A DNA stretch of 64,000 nucleotides from Meloidogyne chitwoodi. Its lineage: Eukaryota; Nematoda; Chromadorea; Rhabditida; Meloidogynidae. The position numbers and the translations under genes are program-made. Below the pieces are notes generated by a model. The model did not search any database and was not told where the DNA came from. It was given only the letters and a program-made list of their open reading frames with translations. Positions 46,201-63,200 of the stretch are shown here, piece by piece. The DNA is taken from assembly GCA_015183035.1 (NCBI GenBank), contig JACZZP010000015.1:1426001-1490000 (forward strand), read 5' to 3'. The first letter of the stretch is position 1. Each line of letters starts with the position of its first letter.

Positions 46201-49155
46201 TTTTAAATTTTAGAAATTATTAAAAAGGTAATTTAAAGGTACAATTTTTGGGCTGAGTTCTGAGGCAAAAAGTGAGAGTAACAGACCAGTAGTAGAAATA
46301 GTTTTTTCTTTTACTTCCTGAAAATTTTATAATAATAAAAAAAGGATTTTAATTGTTTAAAAAAATATTTATTTAATTACCTGATCAATGTCATTGACTT
46401 TAAGTTTTTCAGCAATAGCTTGATGTAATGAAAGGACATGTTGTTGTTCATTTTTTATTTTCTCTGCTGATTTTTGATAATTTAAGACATAAAGCGTTAA
46501 TTGAGTAGTTATAAGTGCTTCAGCAGCAGTTTTATAAAATGGATCTTCTATTGCTTTAACAAGTAATGGAACAATTGTATCAACAAAATTATGTAAATCC
46601 TGGAGAAAAAAACAAAGATAAATCTTATTTATAAAATTTTTGTTTAAAAATAACCTTATGATCATGAGTAATTAATAATAAAAAAACAAAACGTAAGGCT
46701 TCAATTTTAATATTCCCATCGGTTGTTGAATTTTCAGAAAGAGTTGAACGAATGTTTGCAATAATTACTTCCAAATATTCTTTTAAAATTCCAGGATATG
46801 CTCTAAAATATTTAAAAAAACAAATTAATGTTTAAAATGAGAGGAATGAACAAACCTTATTAAATTAGACATTAAATTGTAGCAATGTAGTCTTGTTGTG
46901 ATATTTTTTGTTTTAATTTCACGTTGCAATGCTCTCATCAAAGAAGACAGTTGACGCTTGAGTTTGTTGAAAATTTTCTGGCTATTTTTGTCCATTTCTT
47001 CGTTAAGAATTTGTTCAAAATTGGAAGTCAAGAAAAATTCAGGTTTGCATTCAGTAGTTCCATGTAGGTTCTATAAAATTTATTTTTTAGATATTTTTTT
47101 AGTTAAAGGTACTCTCTTAAGTATAAAGATTTTAAATTAATAAAATAAACACTTGAGATTGAAATGCAGCCAATTCTGGACACAATTGTTTTGTAAGCTT
47201 CAAAAGTGCAGAGTATGCAAAAAGCAAATCATATTTAACATTATCTTCTCGCTCTTTAAAGCGTCCAATTAATAAAGGACCAAATTTATCATAATTTTCT
47301 TCTAATGCATCATGTCGATAAGTTATCTTTAATTTTAAAAAATAATCATAAGATGATAAAAATGTAAAAAACCAAAGCTTCAATGCATTTTGCAGCAGCT
47401 CTTCTCACCTTCCAACTAACATCTGAAAAAAGATAATGATTGAATCAAAAAGTTCAGTAGAGCAAAAATTAAATTAGAAATGCAAAACTCACCATCATCA
47501 TCAGAATAATTATCATTCTGTTCGTCAACATCATCCTCATCACTAAAATTGTCATCATCAGTTTCCATTTCGTTACTACATTCATCACCATTCCCGTAAT
47601 TATAATTTGGATCATATGAAATAAGCTCAGCACAGAGTGAGCCAATTTCACTAACATAATCCTCCATATCAGTTGTACAACGAAAAATAAAAGATTCAAA
47701 TGCCTAAAAATAAAAATAGTTAATAATTGTAATAAACAAAAAGGGGAAAACAGGAAAGAAAACACATTATTTCTAAAAAAAATCCTGACAATGAGCAGTA
47801 AAAAATAAATTAATAACCTGTAAACAATTTTCACGTAGTTCGTCGTCATCGACAGTTCGGCATTTTTGTATTAGCAAAGGCATAATCTGAGAATATAAAT
47901 TAAAATAGAAGTAAAAAATACCTTTGGAATAAACGGAGCAATTCGAATAGATGAAACGCGGCAAATAGTAATTGAAGCAAGCACGAAAGTTTTTAATGTA
48001 CCCAACGCAACATTTGGTGTTGAAAAAACTGTTAGTATTTTCTTAAATGAAAAATTTTAAATTTTTTGATTAGAATTTTAAAAATTGATAATAGTTCAGA
48101 CCTCAATAATATTTGCGAATTGATCATCTGGGATCACATCTGTGAGAAAACCCAAAGCATTTAAAGCACGATTTCTTAAAGAAGGCCGTTCTTTTTCGAG
48201 TTGAGCAAAAAGAATTGATTCAACCTAAAAAGATATGTTAAGAATAAATTTCTTTAAATCAAAACTTGATCAAAATACAAATTAATTGTCCGTCCATATC
48301 GCATAATTAAAGAACCCAGAACATCCAAAACTTCCAATTTTACAGATGAAGAATTTGTTTCTTAAAATATATTTAAATATTAGTTAAAACAAAAAATTTA
48401 ATTACTAAGAGCGTCTAGTAATTTTGGAACGACGCGTTTCACACAATTGTAAACATTTTGATTAATACAAGTAGAAGGCAATTCATTGAGTACAATCTAT
48501 AAAATAAAAGATATATCTAATAAAAATTAAAATAAAAACCTTAAGAGCAATTGAACTAACATCACGAAGTGACTCATTAGAAGAGCCAAGATTAGTGCAT
48601 AATGCGTCGATCATCATTTCAAGTTGTGGCAGTTTAAGTTTATGAACTAATGGACCTGAAAATTTTTTTTGATAATTAATATAGATTAATTATAAATTCA
48701 AATTTTGAAGGTCGATAAAAAATTTCCGTTTTTTCAAAAATTATTCTCAAATAGAAGGTGACTTTCTAATGAAGATCATTAGGTTTTAAGGTTAATAAAA
48801 GAAAGCATTATATAATAAATATATTTAAAACAAAATTCTCACCTAAACATCGACAAGTAAGATTTTGCACTTCAGCATTTTTGTCCTGAATCAATGTAAG
48901 AAGAGCTTTGACAATCTTAAATTTAAAAAAAAAAATAAATAATAAAATTAATAACTTACGCGTTTTTCCATATCTTCATCTAAAGCAATTGAGGATTTAC
49001 CCAATTCAGTCATTAAATCATTTACAGCCATATAACGAAAATCCTAAATTTTTAATTTTAAAGCAATAAATTTTAAAAAATTATAAAACCTTGTCAATAT
49101 TAGTCATCTTTTCCAAAAGTCCAGAAATTTGAAAAGCTGTGGGCGCAACAGCCAT
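43292..49155 (-). CDS. cand-1: CAND1 orthologue (cullin exchange factor, HEAT repeats)
   Basis: The start at 49155 gives MAVAPTAFQISGLLEKM, then DFRYMAVNDLMTELGKSSI, DKNAEVQNLTCRCLGPLV and LRDVSSIALKIVLNELPS, which follow the N-terminus of CAND1 residue by residue. CAND1 binds unneddylated cullin-RING ligases and exchanges their substrate receptors. The protein is HEAT repeats throughout, with the typical acidic insertion YDPNYNYGNGDE followed by Asp/Glu runs (47500-47620) after the CRTVDDDELRENCLQ repeat (47830-47900). The TIP120 C-terminal part lies at 43292-44500, ending AREQHVWTAIND and NVHETMDTE. About 20 short exons share the same TTTTAG/TTTCAG acceptor style. The gene is divergent from atx-2. 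A few internal exon edges were not checked base by base. Confidence 0.93.
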
Positions 49156-49937
49156 TTTTAAGACTTTTAACAAACGATAAGTTGTCGTCAATAAAGGAAT
49201 ATAAAATAAAACTGAAAACAAAAATAATACATAGTGGTTGGTAATTTAAACAGTGAGTAGCAAGAAAAACTAAGACAGATATGTATACTTAATAAGATCC
49301 GCCTTAGAAAAATAAATTCGAAAAAGTGTTGCGGTAGTTTGATATATAATATATTACAGGAAGAATTTTATAGAATATGACGGCACAAACTGTTATTCTC
49401 TTAATTCTCAGGATTAAAGGAAATTAGTCTAGTAGGATCCTATTTTATAAAAGATATAAACACACTTGCGAAATTTTTTCTAGATTAAAATAAAAATATT
49501 TAAAAGATATTTAAATCAGCACCTTTTTTGTAGGAAATTCTTTTGGCGAAATATATTTATTTTATAAAGCCAAAAAGCTCCGATTCGAACTCTGAGAAAA
49601 TAAAGTTAATAAAGTAAAGACTAGTGCTGATAATTTTTCTAATTTAAAAAAAACATTCAACTATGATCTATGAAATAGAAGACAAAATCAAATCAAAATA
49701 ATGGATTTCATATTTTATACCTAACATATAGTTTCTGATAAAATGAAAAACGAGAGTAGTGCTTAAAACGAGAGTGTCATCATAGAAAGAGAGAAAGAGA
49801 ATCACGTCCACTTTAACACCGTTGTTTGTCCGCTTCAAGCTAAATTTTTGTAATTAATTTTTTAAAATATTTTTTTAATCAGTTTTTAGATTTTCAAATC
49901 CCAATTGTTCATATTTTTGACCTTCAACCCGTAAGTA
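49156..49937. promoter_or_regulatory. Divergent promoter region of cand-1 and atx-2
   Basis: The 782 bp between the two start codons must hold both promoters and 5' UTRs. A purine-rich patch AGAAAGAGAGAAAGAGAATC lies near 49780. No TATA box is clear. Confidence 0.45.
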
Positions 49938-52900
49938 ATGTCACTGAAAGATTACGCCAATAGGATGCTGGTAAGAAAACAAAATTTTTATTTACTAATT
50001 ATAGTTTTTAAAATTTGTATGCGCTTTTAAAATTTATTTTTAGGGTTCCCAAGTTGTTGTTGAAGATGAAGCTGGCGATCTTTTTACTGGCACACTTAAG
50101 AAATATCTAGCATATGATCAAGTTTATTTTATAATTTCCTTATTAAATTATTTTTCAAATTTTAGCTTAAGGTTGAACTATCATATGCGCTAAAAATTAC
50201 CGCAGTGTCAGAAATAAATTATACTCAGGAAAAGGTCGCTGACATTACGTTAAAAGCTATACGTATATCAAGCGAACCTAAGAAAAGGATTGCAACTGAA
50301 CGAGGTTTGTTTTTTAAATATAATCTAATTACTTAAGAAAAATGTTCTTGCAATTACTAAAAATAAGTTTCCAGCTATATTTGTGACAGACCGGGTTAAT
50401 AATTTTTCGATTAATATGGGTACTGTTTGACTGATCAATTGTCAAAAATTACCACAGAATAGTTAGTATTAAACGTCTATTGAGTGAAACAATCACATTT
50501 TAGGGTTTGTTACAAACCTGGGTAACAATTAGAGGGAAGGTTGGATAAAAAATAAATCTTTAAATTCTAGCGTTTCTAACTGACTCAAAAATTGCCGCAA
50601 ACAATACAAACCAAAATGGTGGAAACGACCATTTTGATGAGTCCGATAATGAATCAGATCTTCAAGAGTGGGAAGATGATGGTTGTGGTGAATATGATTC
50701 CATTGACTGCGGAAACAATGTAATCGACGATCTCGATAAGTTGGGTGGATGGTCAGTCACAGATATGTTCCACGCGAATAGAGATAAATGTGTGGGCAAT
50801 GGGACAGTCTTTGACGAGTCAGAGTTTTCAAAGTAAGTTTTAATTTTTAAGTATATTTTTATACATAATTTTCATGTTTTTGACCTTGGGAACATTACTT
50901 ATGGTAGAGTATTTTATTAACCCTTGATTTATCATTTTCTGAAATTACAATTTGAGTTCTTCCAAAAATCCTTGTAAATTACCCTAATATTTCCGAGATA
51001 AAAATGGGAATTTTAACATAAGTCAAAATAATTGTTTATAGTGGTTATTTTAAAAATGCTAGAAAAATATCACATAAACAAAATTATCTTTAAAATTACG
51101 CAAATATTGTTTAATCACTAAATAAAATTGTTCTTTCATTTTAAATGCTAAAACACCTAAAAAAAGAAAATTGTTTATTCTCTCCATTTTCATCTTGTTC
51201 TTTAATCAATTGGCCAGTCATTGCTTGCTATTCACCTTCGTTAACTATAGAAATTCTGCAAAAATGCGGGAAGAGTATAAATGATAAAAAAAAATTTTTC
51301 TCTTCTAAAAGGTTCAAAGAACGAAGGGAGCGATTTCTTATTTTCTCTTTTTCCTATTGAATTTATTTCTCTTGTAAACCATACGCTTCATGTTTTTCAT
51401 CACACGTGTACATAATAGATCTATGTATAATATTTTGATTGTGGAACTATTTGGCAAAATGTTTTATAGATTAATCGATTGGATTATTTTTTAACGATTT
51501 TTTCATAAAATATTAATTTTGGACTGATAAGTTTTGTTGGTCCAAGACCACAATCTTTTGATCAGACAAAATAGTCACTGAGCAATTTTATCTTCTATGT
51601 TTCATCTTTTACTTAATCGTACTTTTTTGAACTTAATTATTTATTTATCCAGCCATTTTCTCTCAATAATTTTAGACATTTCCACTCCCGTAAATAAAAT
51701 CTCATTTCCATTTTTTGACTTTTTCCCTTTTTATTGCTGACCAAAAAGATAAAGGTTTTTAATCTCATTCGAACGTAAATATTTGTCCATTTATTTTTTA
51801 TTCATTTAAAAACTTAATAAACATTTAAAATGTTAACTTAAAAAGCACAGCATTATACTATTTTTTTATTTTATATGAATTATTTGTGCGAAAAGCATAT
51901 AATATATGTATTAGGTAATAAGGATGAGTCATAAAAAATTAAACTTGAAAGTAATGTGATCTTCTATTTGTTTTTTTCCTTTTTATAAATTTATTTTGTT
52001 GATCTTATCAGTTTAATTCTAAAATTTATTTTATTTTTTTTTTAGCGTTGGAATTGGTGAACATAGTAAAGAAGCATTAGAAAAAGCTCAAGCAATAGCA
52101 AAACAAATTTCAATGAATCCAGCAAGTCGGCATAATGCTCAACTTGAAAATGAGGATGAAGAGCGGGATTTGGATGCAGCTACAAAGTTTGATGTTAACG
52201 AAGAATCACCACCACCAGAGCCATCACCTCCACAAATTGAAAAAGATCCAACGCCTGTGCCAAATCGCAAGTATAGTGGTGGTGGAAGAAAAAGTGCTGA
52301 GAGGGCTGTGTCGACTCAGAGCAGTGAACAAGGGGACAAAGAAGAAAGGTGAAGTGACTGCTTTAATTTCAAATATAATTAAATAAATTATTTTCTTTTT
52401 TAGAAAATTCAAATTGGACCTAAACGCCTTACCATTTTTCCCTTCATCAAAAGCATCAACAAAGAGTGCTGAATCTACCACAATTACTAATACAAATCTT
52501 AATCCTGTTTCTTCTGCTCCAGTGATGCCTAGCATTTTAGTTGTTTATAATAATGGTAATATTGGAACTACAACAACTGCAACAAATAATTTGGCTACTC
52601 TAGTTAATAATTTTGGCAACAATTTTATGACAAATCAATTGGCAACATTTGTTCCCGTACCGGTCACTTTGCAACAATTTCAATATGCCCAAATTCAACA
52701 TGTATATTTTTATACTTTTTTTATTTGACAAAATTATATAATATTTATATTTTTTTAATTTTTACTATTTTTCTTATGATTAGCAACAACAACAAATCCA
52801 TCCCCCAATGATGGCTGTAGCAGCATCGGCTGCAACTGTACAACAACAACAATCATCAGTCACTGCTACTCATATTCCACAGCCACCTATACATCACTTG

Positions 52901-53666
52901 CAGCAATATCAACCACCCCCTCAAACAATTTATCATCAAACTTCAACTGCACAACCACCACCTACGGCTAGTGCTGTTTCACAGTTTCCTAACTATAACA
53001 TGCCGTAATATTTTTATTTATTTTTTTATATTTTCCAAATATAATATTTTTAAAGATACATGTACTCCCCTGTAGCTGCTGCTCAAACATTACCCGGTGC
53101 TTCGGTAGAGATTGATCCCCGCTTTTTACTTCAACAATATGGACAATACAGAGGATTGGATATGCAAATTGGTGCTATGGTAAAATTAATTTTTTATCTA
53201 TTTAAAATTACATTTTAAAGACGATTGGACCGCCGACAACTCCAGCGCCAGCAAATCATCGTAATCAGTTGGATTCCTATGTGGATAATAGATTTGTGCC
53301 GCAACAACAAACAGGTGATTTTGTTTTATTTTTTCAAACTTCAATTTTATTTAGTCAGTCAGCAGGGCCAATTTTCCTATAATCCTGTAACTGCAGCCCA
53401 GCAACAACGTATAGTGCCACCTGCTCAGACTGATGCTGTAGTATCTGCCGCTGCTGCAATGTTTGTAGGAGGTCATGTTGCACCGCCACCAAGTTTCGGA
53501 ATGCCTACGCCGTCGGCACAAGTTTCATATATGTCTCAACCGACGAATTTCAATCCTTTATTTCAGGTTAAAAATATTTAAATTCTTTAATTCCATTTTT
53601 CAGATGCCAACGTATCATCATCCTCAAATGACCTATCAGAATCAGCATCAATTTAATGAACGTTGA
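49938..53666 (+). CDS. atx-2: Ataxin-2 orthologue (Lsm, LsmAD, PAM2-like motif)
   Basis: Ataxin-2 is a cytoplasmic RNA-binding protein that works with poly(A)-binding protein in translation control and RNP granules. Exon 1 (49938-49970) and exon 2 (50044-50121) encode a divergent Lsm part, MLGSQVVVEDEAGDLFTGTL, then LKVELSYALKITAVSE (from 50166). The LsmAD follows from about 50571, with the hallmark GGWSVTDMFHANRDK and, after a 1.2-kb intron, EALEKAQAIAKQI (52046 on). A PAM2-like motif KLDLNALPFFPSS lies at about 52408-52448. The rest is Gln/Pro/Ala-rich, as in other ataxin-2 C-termini (QQQQIHPPMMAVAASAATV), ending HQFNER at the tga 53664-53666. The exons joined in frame where checked. Confidence 0.92.
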
Positions 53667-54034
53667 TGCAAATTCAATGAAGTAATAAAAGTGGAGAATC
53701 AATTGAAAAATTATTTATGAACAAATGATGAAATTTGGTTTATTAAAAATTAATGAATACATTGATATGTTTTTTTTAAATCTATTCGGGTAGATTTAAA
53801 ATTTCTCAGAATTGGTCTGTTTATTTTTGGTAGCAGATTTAAAAATTTAATTATTTCGGTCCAAAATAATATTCTTCCACTTTTTACCAATTAAAAAACA
53901 AAAAATTTTATATTTTGTTAATTTCCAATCTTTCTAATGGGCAATTATTAGTTTAAGCTTGATTTTAAAAGAAAAATAAAATTAATTATAGACGCACAAT
54001 ATTCGTATGTTGCTTTCTTTTTGTGCCTACATTT

Positions 54035-56217
<2,183 letters not shown>

Positions 56218-57266
56218 CTGTTGTCACAACATTTTTACGTATTTATTAAAATAATAACTAATAATAAATATATATAATTAAATTAATATAAAACATTAAA
56301 AACGTCATAAAAAATAAAATGAAAAATGACTTTTTAAAAGAAAGTGCCGCAAAGGAATTTAGTAGTAGCAATAGCAGCATGTCTGCACTATAATTAATGG
56401 CATGTTGAAATGCCGGAGGCCTCTTATTTAGACAGACGGGGAAAATATAACCATATTTTAGAGACTAATACTCTATTGTTGAGAAGAGACGAAGAAAAAT
56501 TTTAAATAGTTCAGATTATTTAACGTTAAGAGAATATTGACGGAATAAAATGAATAAAGTTTAACGCTTCAAAAAACGTCAGTAACGACAGAGAATATAA
56601 AATAGTAAGTGACAAAAAGTAAAAGTTTAAAATGTTAAGCGAAAGAATTTTTAAGAAAGAGCAAAAATGCAAGGAACGATCTTCTAAAATTAAATTTCTT
56701 AATTTCATATATTTGACTCTTGATATTTCACAAAAATTCGACCAAAGAATGTCTTTTCAGTTTGAAAATAATCGACTTTAACTTAAAATGTCAATTAAAT
56801 TAAAATTATGAAAAGAAAATATAAATATAATTTGTATAATTTGTGACTAACGTACACAACAATTTGATATATTAAAGGGAGCTCAAGTTTCCCTCAACTT
56901 AATACGTAATTAATTAAACCAGTTGTGCAAACATAATACCCCTCAACTCTGACATCTATTACTTTTTATAAATGTATCTTTTTTAGCATAATCTATCAAT
57001 TATAACGAGAGAATATTAAATGAGAGAAAAAAAGAATTTTATTTGAATTATTTTGAGATTTAATGTCATTTTTCTGAATTTTTAATTATTAGAGTCTTAA
57101 TTCTTACATTAATAAGTTTTAATTTATTTTTTACAAATCTAATATTTATTTTAGTTTTTAAGATGTGTAAATAATTTTATTTATTCTTTATTTTACTTCA
57201 ACTTTTATTAAATTCAACTATTAAATATGTTGACTGCTTTAATTCAATGAAAATTAAAAATTTACA
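56218..57266. other. Divergent intergenic region
   Basis: It separates the starts of tmem-184 and the attractin gene. Around 56340-56470 the sequence is less A+T-rich and includes GGCATGTTGAAATGCCGGAG, a short imperfect hairpin. No gene is supported. Confidence 0.5.
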
Positions 57267-60200
57267 ATGGAACTTTTATTTTTATTACTAATTATTTTTT
57301 TCACATGGTTAGAATTTCCATTTATCAGAGCAAGCTTTCAGTCAAGGTTAGATAATTATTTAATTTTTGAATGTCATATTTTTTTAGATAAATAAAATTT
57401 TTAATTTAATTCAAATTAACTTTAAAATAATAATAATTAAAACAATATTTTAGACGTCCATCACTTTATTTACCCTCTAAGCAATGTGATAAACCCTGCT
57501 TTAATGGTGGCACATGTTCTGATGGAACATGTCATTGTCCTTCTGGTTGGAATGGACCACAATGTGAAAATTGTCATGGGCGAATTATGTAAGTTTTTAA
57601 AGATTTTTTAACAGCTGCGTTTTTCCAAAAATTTACTATCTATGGAAATGTTTGGTCTTATCCTAATTATGAATTTAGAATATTAAAAAAAAACAAATAT
57701 ATTATTTTAATAAAAAATATTTTAAAAATTCTTTATCCTTTTAGAAAAAAACTTTCTCCACATCATCTTAATGGCTCTATTAGCGATGGTCCAAACAGTT
57801 ATAGTGCTTCTGCTGGTTGTATTTGGGTATTTGATAATTCTGCCAAGAATGAAAGTAATTCTTCATTGCTACTTCGATTAGATGATTTTTTTACTGAATG
57901 TTGTTGGGATATGCTTTATTTTTATGATGGTGATGGTGTTTATGGTGATTTACTTGGAGTTTTTAGGTTTTCCTTTTAATTAAATATTTAAATTAATTAT
58001 TAGCAAAAAATTGAATAGAATTTTTTTATTAACACCACAATCAGTAAAAACTTGGATTACATTTTGTATTTTTTTCCGTAAAATGTAGATTAACATAACC
58101 AAAAAAAGATTTAATTCTTAAGAAAATTTGTCAAATTTTTTATCCTCAAGTTCATAAGGGAACCCGAAAATTGTTTTATTAAAATAAATGCTTAAACAAG
58201 TTTTCTAAAGATTTGTTAAAATTTTCAGCGGAAATTTACAAGGACGTGAAGTACTTGCCAAAACTGGTCAAGCAATTGTTTATTTTGCTAGTGATTTAGC
58301 ATTTAATTTGCCTGGTTTTAATATTAGTTATTATTGGAATAGTGAAAGTATTAAAGGAAATAATAATTGTTTATTAAATTGTAGTGGGAATGGTCGTTGT
58401 AATTCTAATGGAATTTGCATATGTAATGAAGGTTTTAGTGGGGAGGATTGTCAACATCAACGTTGTTTATTAAATATGGATGGACAAATTGGACCTTGTA
58501 GAGTAAGTAAAACTTATAAAAATTTCATAATTTTTATAAATGAATAAAATTTAATTTTTTGTAATTTTTTTGACACATTTTTTCGTTACGAAACATTAAA
58601 TTTTTTAAAGTAACAATTAATTAAAAAAATTCTTCAGAACAAAGCATTTTGTAAACGAAGCAAATGCGAGTGCACAAAACATACTCACGGAGATCATTGC
58701 CAAGAACTTTTATTAAATCCTACATGGGATATAATTGTGCCAACATCTACAACAAACAATGTTTTCTCTCCACGTGCCTCTCATAAATCTGTTCTCATTG
58801 GCGATGATTTGTGGATTTATGGTGGATTAACAATGACTCACAATGATACTTCTTTTACTGATTTTATTGTTTATAATGTTAAGAAACGCTCATTCCAGTC
58901 AATACCTCAGAAAAATAATATATCTAGGCCTTTATCACGATATGATCATTCTATTGTACATTACCAGGTTTGCAAAAACTTTTTTTCAAGATTTGTTAAG
59001 GTTTTTACCTTACAATTAGAGGACAGAAATGAAATAAGGGAAAATTTAATTAAAGAACGTTGTAATTAGTTAGTTTTAAAATAGCGGGAAATTTCTAATG
59101 AGGAAAAAACAAAAAACGATGAATAATTACAATATGTAGTAGTGATATTTTAAATTTTTCAGAACAAATTATACATATTTGGCGGAATAATTAATCAACG
59201 CACAATCACTAATGAATTTTGGGAGTATGATATACAAACTGGAAATTGGCTAAAATTATTATCTCATGACGACTCAATTCAAACTTTTCCTCTTCCTGTT
59301 GCTGGACATACAGCTCATTTAGTTGGTTCTGAAATGCATATTTTATTTGGACACAGCCCATATGAAGGATATTTGTATATTCCACAAATTTATTCTTTTG
59401 GTTAGTTAATTTTTATTTTTTAACTTCTTTTCCCATTTAAATTCCTATTTTTAGTTTTTAATTTAACTTTTACTTTTAGAAACTAAAAAATGGCGTCGAG
59501 GTGAAATAGATTCTGCAATTTTGGGTCGTTTTGGTCATTCTTCTGTTATTTTTAATGAACCTAACATTGGAGAGATGATTTTAGTTTATGGAGGTTATAA
59601 TGCACCTTTAAGTAGTTATACTTATGCAATAACTGATGATTTGCTTCTTTATAATCCAGCAAAACAGATATGGTTTGAAAAATATTCTTTTCTAAATTTC
59701 TAACTTTCTTATTTTAAAAAAGGACACATTTGGGTAATTATGGTATTCCTCTATTTCGACATACAGCTGTACTTATGGATGATGGTGTTATGTTATTAGT
59801 TGGTGGAAATAGTCATAATGAGTCTTCAACTACACGAAAAAATGATTGTTATTCTGGTCAAGTTCATGCTTTTGATACTAGTTAAGAATTTTATAAGAAT
59901 TTATTTAAATTATTTTTCCTTAGTTTGTAAACGTTGGTTAAAAATTTACACAAATGAGTTTCCTCCAATTGCTAGATATGGACATGATGCATTTTATTAT
60001 AATTCTAATATGTTTGTGATTGGAGGTTTTAATGGAGAAATGTTGAACGATGTTGTTAAATTTACACCTGGTTAGTAGTTTATTTTTTTTTAATTAAATT
60101 TTTTTAAATTACAAAAAAGAACTTTTATTTTTATAGCAAATTGTGATAACCAAGCACGTGATGAAGAGGATTGTGAAAGATTATCAAATGGTATTAGATG

Positions 60201-63200
60201 TATATTTTTTAATAAAACATGCTCTAAAACACTTCCAACATCGTCTTTGCGCCAATCTTTTCTTCAAGCTATTTTAAAAGGTGACTCAATTTTAAATAGT
60301 GGCAATGGAGCTGTTCATCAGCAGAAATATTGTCCAACTCATATGAATAAGTAGGCACATATTTTTTAAACTTTTTTCATTTTAGATTCTAATTTTCTAA
60401 AATTTAAAATTATTAAAAAAAATTCTACAGAGATTCTCTGTCTTTGGATGTTAGACAACAATGTTCACAAATTATGGACTGTACTAATTGTTTATTAGAA
60501 AAAGGTTGTGGTTGGTGTGAAAGCAGTCAGGTACATATATAGAGAAAATTAATGAGTACATCTCTTCTTTTTTAAGACTTGCCTTGGTTCTTTTACGAAT
60601 TGTGTTGATGGTGGACTTCTAACTGACCATGCTCTTTGTCCTCAAAGTGTCAAACAACGCAGAAAGGAAAATACAAAACAATTACGTCCATGCAGTTTGG
60701 CTACTAATTGTTTTGCTTGTTATAGGTTAGCACATTGTATTTGGTTTGCAATTGATGGAAAACAAATCTGTGTGTCTTTGGCAGATCAAAGTAAATATTT
60801 ATATTTTTTTATAAAAAGAATTTTAATTTTCGTTTGTTTTTCCTTTATCTTTTTCATTTTCTTAGCATTACCCTGTAAATTTCCTACATTATTTGAAAAT
60901 TCTGTATTCTTTTTTATTTTTTTAAATTTTTAGCTTTACTTCTTGAAGAACAAACTCGATTACAAATGGAAAAAGTTACCACTACTAATTCACAACAACA
61001 ACAACCATCTACTTTAATTACAACAATTTCACAACCTTCATTACTTTCTTCACAATCTCTTAGTAGAACAGCAACACAAGATGTTATAGTTATGCCTACA
61101 TCACAACAACAATTAAAACATACTACAGTTGCTTTGATAGAAGGACAAAATCAAAGGAATGGAACTTGTTCAATTCCCTGCTTTTTGAAAAATAATTGTC
61201 AGATTTGTATTGATGCCCAATGCATGTAAGAAGGGAATATTATTTATTTTTTGGATATAAAGGAAAAAATAATTTTCTAGAATTTTAATTTTCTTCTTTT
61301 TATAAGGTGGTGTCCAAGTAATCAACGTTGTGTTTCAATGGACACATATATGATAAACTTTCCTTATGGGCAATGCCAAAGTTGGATGACTTCAGCTAAT
61401 TCAAATTATGCATGTCAAAATAGTGAGAGAATTTAATTGTTATATATTAAATATTTTTTAATTAATAAAAAGACCCTTTTGCCTGTAAACAACAAAAAAC
61501 TTGTTCTGATTGTCAGTCTATTGGACCCAGATGTGGATGGTGTGATGATGGGTATAATAATACTTATATTTTTCTATTTCTATTAAATTAAAAAATTTTA
61601 GTTCTGGTACTGGTCTTGGAACTTGTATTGAAGGCTCTGCATCTAGCCCTCTGTCTGGAGAAAGCTGTCCGAATGAACGATGGTTTTTTACAGGAGAGCC
61701 AGGTTTGGGTGGTAATTAATTTGTAAAATTAATAAAATAATTTAAAGATTGCCAATGTAATGGGCACAGTACGTGCACAGAAAATTCAACGCATAAACGT
61801 TTTCGTTGTACTCGTTGTAAGGATAAAACACGTGGAGAACATTGTGAACAGTGCGAATTTGGTTATTATGGCGATCCTAGAAATGGGGGAATTTGTCATG
61901 GTATAATTAGATTATTTATATAAATTAATTTAATAATTTGTTTAAAGAATGTCAATGTAATGGGCAAGCAACACTTTGTAATCCGGTACTTTTTTTAAAT
62001 TTAATGTAAGGCTCTTCAATTAAGGTCTTTTTCCGTGTAAATTGCCGTCCACAAATTAATTTTTTAAATTTAATATTTTTTCCCAAAGACTAATGGCGAC
62101 TGCTTTTGCTCTACGAAAGGTGTTCTTGGTCCTAGATGTGATAAATGTGAACCAAAATATATTGGTGATCCAAAGAATGGCGGAACTTGTACATGTATAT
62201 ACAAATCTAATTTTTTTTTATTTTTTTAATTTATCAGATGAACTTGCCATTGACTTTATTTTTACTTTTAAATTGGACAGTGACGATATACGTGATAAAT
62301 ATGTTAATCAAATTAATTTCTTTAGTGTTCCATTTAAGGTATACTTTTTTATACTTTCCCTTTTTTAATTTTTTTAATATTTAAGCGTGATACAGATGTT
62401 CAATTCACAGTAACTTGCGAAGGCGATTCTGGTGCAAAAGTTACAATAAATTTAACTTCACAACCATTAGAAGGAGGAAATCAACCTTTTCACGTAAAAT
62501 ATTTAATGGCTGGGCAATTATGTACAAGCACTGGAATTAAAAGAACTTATAGTTCTTCTGATCCAAGTATTTTTTTTTTTTAATTTGTACTAATATTACT
62601 CGCATTTTTTTAAGATTTTCTTTATGGCACTGATGCGAATACAACATTTAATGTTAGAATAAGTGATTTTGTTACGCCTATTAAGGTTTTATATATATTT
62701 TTTTAAATAAAGTTCCTTTCCCAGTACCTCCCCAGCTCCAATCACTCTCATATAATTATTTTTACAACAATTACCAAAATAAAAAAATATTTTTTTTTTA
62801 AGATTCAAATTTCATTTGCTCAATCTTTACCTATTAATTGGATTCTTTTCTTTGTTATTTTTGCTGCGTAAGTTATATAAAAAATTTTTTTTTTAATATT
62901 TTTTAGTTGTTTTATTGTTCTTCTCGTTGTTGCTGGTTTAATTTGGATAATAAAAATGAGAATAGAATGGTATAGAAATATTAGAAGAAGGCATGATGAA
63001 ATAGAAGAAATGGCTTCACGTCCATTTGCTTCAATTCAATTAGATTTGAGTGGAGAACAAATGAATTCGGTATAATTAAAAATTGAAATATATGTAAAAT
63101 TTTGATTTAATATTTTTTTAAAGCATGTACAGCCTTGTGCAGTTGAACCTTGCTCAAATTATCAAGCAGGGGTTTATACAGTGATTGTTAAACTCCCAAC

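Noticed and set aside
47469..47849. Long minus-strand frame with many Ile/Leu/Met in the cand-1 region
   Set aside because: It is an out-of-frame reading of the acidic cand-1 exon and its introns.
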